A stretch of DNA of 9,111 nucleotides from Candidatus Competibacteraceae bacterium (lineage in GTDB: Bacteria > Pseudomonadota > Gammaproteobacteria > Competibacterales > Competibacteraceae). Of the stretch, positions 8,630 to 9,111 are shown piece by piece (positions within the stretch are counted from its first letter, which is position 1; each line of letters starts with the position of its first letter). The stretch spans positions 1 to 9,111 of the forward strand of contig DPWB01000106.1 of NCBI GenBank assembly GCA_003527885.1. The letters are read 5' to 3'. Position numbers and translations under genes: made by a program. A model generated the notes under the pieces. The model saw nothing but the letters and a program-made list of their open reading frames with translations, was not told the origin of the DNA and ran no database searches.

Positions 8630-9109
8630 TCAAGGCGTCTTGGCCGGCGGCTCGCGCGAGGCGGCGTCGGTGAACATCCGGCCGATCAGTTTCTCCAGCA
8701 CCAGCGCCGACTGCGTGAGCTTCAAAGCGCTACCGTTCTTGAGATGATCGTCCATGCCGCCCGGTTCCAGGCCGACATATTGCTCCCCCAGCAAACCGGA
8801 GGTGAGGATGCTGGCGCTCGAATCCGCCGGCAAGCGATCGTACTGGGGTTCGATGGACAGCGTGACCAGCGCTTCGAAGCGTTGGGGGTCCAGGTCGATG
8901 CCGGTCACGCGGCCGATCCGCACGCCGGCCAGGGTGACCGGCGCACGGATTTTGAGACCGCCGATGTTCTCGAAACGGGCCGTCACCCGATAGCCTTTGT
9001 CTTCGCCGATGCTGGCGATATCGCTGACTTTGAGCGCCAGCAGCAGAAAGGCCGCCAACCCCAGGGCGACGAAAATGCCCACCATGAGTTCCAAATGCTT
9101 TTGACGCAT
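8630..9109 (-). CDS. mlaD: MCE-domain lipid-transport protein MlaD
   Basis: MlaD is the MCE-domain subunit of the MlaFEDB complex. It forms a hexameric ring anchored in the inner membrane and facing the periplasm, and hands lipids to or from MlaC. The protein is 159 aa, somewhat shorter than E. coli MlaD (183), mainly through a shorter C-terminal tail. One transmembrane helix lies at about 8-27 (ELMVGIFVALGLAAFLLLAL at 7-26). The MCE domain covers roughly 39-116, with ARFENIGGLKIRAPVTLAGV (44-63), IGRVTGIDLDP (65-75) and TSGLLGEQYVGLEPG (103-117). The helix at about 131-146 matches the segment that lines the central pore. The ATG at 9109 gives a family-like N-terminus (MRQKHLELMVGIF). Only 2 nt lie before it, so mlaE and mlaF, expected upstream, cannot be seen. 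Confidence 0.96.
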   Translation of the reverse strand: MRQKHLELMVGIFVALGLAAFLLLALKVSDIASIGEDKGYRVTARFENIGGLKIRAPVTLAGVRIGRVTGIDLDPQRFEALVTLSIEPQYDRLPADSSASILTSGLLGEQYVGLEPGGMDDHLKNGSALKLTQSALVLEKLIGRMFTDAASREPPAKTP

Positions 9110-9111
9110 GA

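Overview
The window looks like a chromosomal housekeeping segment from a fairly GC-rich gammaproteobacterium. Three things point that way: the order mlaD-mlaC-mlaB-ibaG-murA-hisG-hisD-hisC-nif3, which closely resembles the Pseudomonas-type cluster; a cytochrome bc1 Rieske gene (petA); and a short-form HisG. The genus cannot be fixed from this sequence. Every gene I can support lies on the minus strand, so transcription runs from base 9111 towards base 1.

The right-hand part (about 9109 down to 2206) is a dense co-directional run. First come three genes of the Mla phospholipid-trafficking system (mlaD, mlaC, mlaB), then the BolA-like gene ibaG, then murA (first committed step of peptidoglycan synthesis). 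These are followed by three histidine-biosynthesis genes (hisG, hisD, hisC) and a Nif3/YbgI-family metal protein. Several junctions overlap: hisD/hisC by 4 nt, hisC/nif3 by 13 nt and mlaC/mlaB by 1 nt. Others are 11-82 nt apart, so translational coupling and operon-like transcription are likely. HisG lacks the C-terminal regulatory domain, so it should need a HisZ partner encoded elsewhere.

The left-hand part is looser and visibly more AT-rich between genes. After nif3 there is a 152-nt gap with a good sigma70-type promoter. It drives a lone periplasmic substrate-binding protein (Peripla_BP_6/LivK-like, 426 aa) with no permease or ATPase genes beside it. Beyond it lies a 371-nt intergenic region. 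The half next to the binding-protein gene holds GC-rich inverted repeats, and the other half leads into petA, whose first 133 codons lie at the left edge with a Tat signal and the first Rieske cluster-binding box.

I found no RNA genes, CRISPR array, insertion sequence or phage genes. No strong case for a previously undescribed system emerges. The points most worth a second look are the orphan binding protein between nif3 and petA, the GC hairpin cluster downstream of it, and the dependence of the short HisG on an unseen HisZ.
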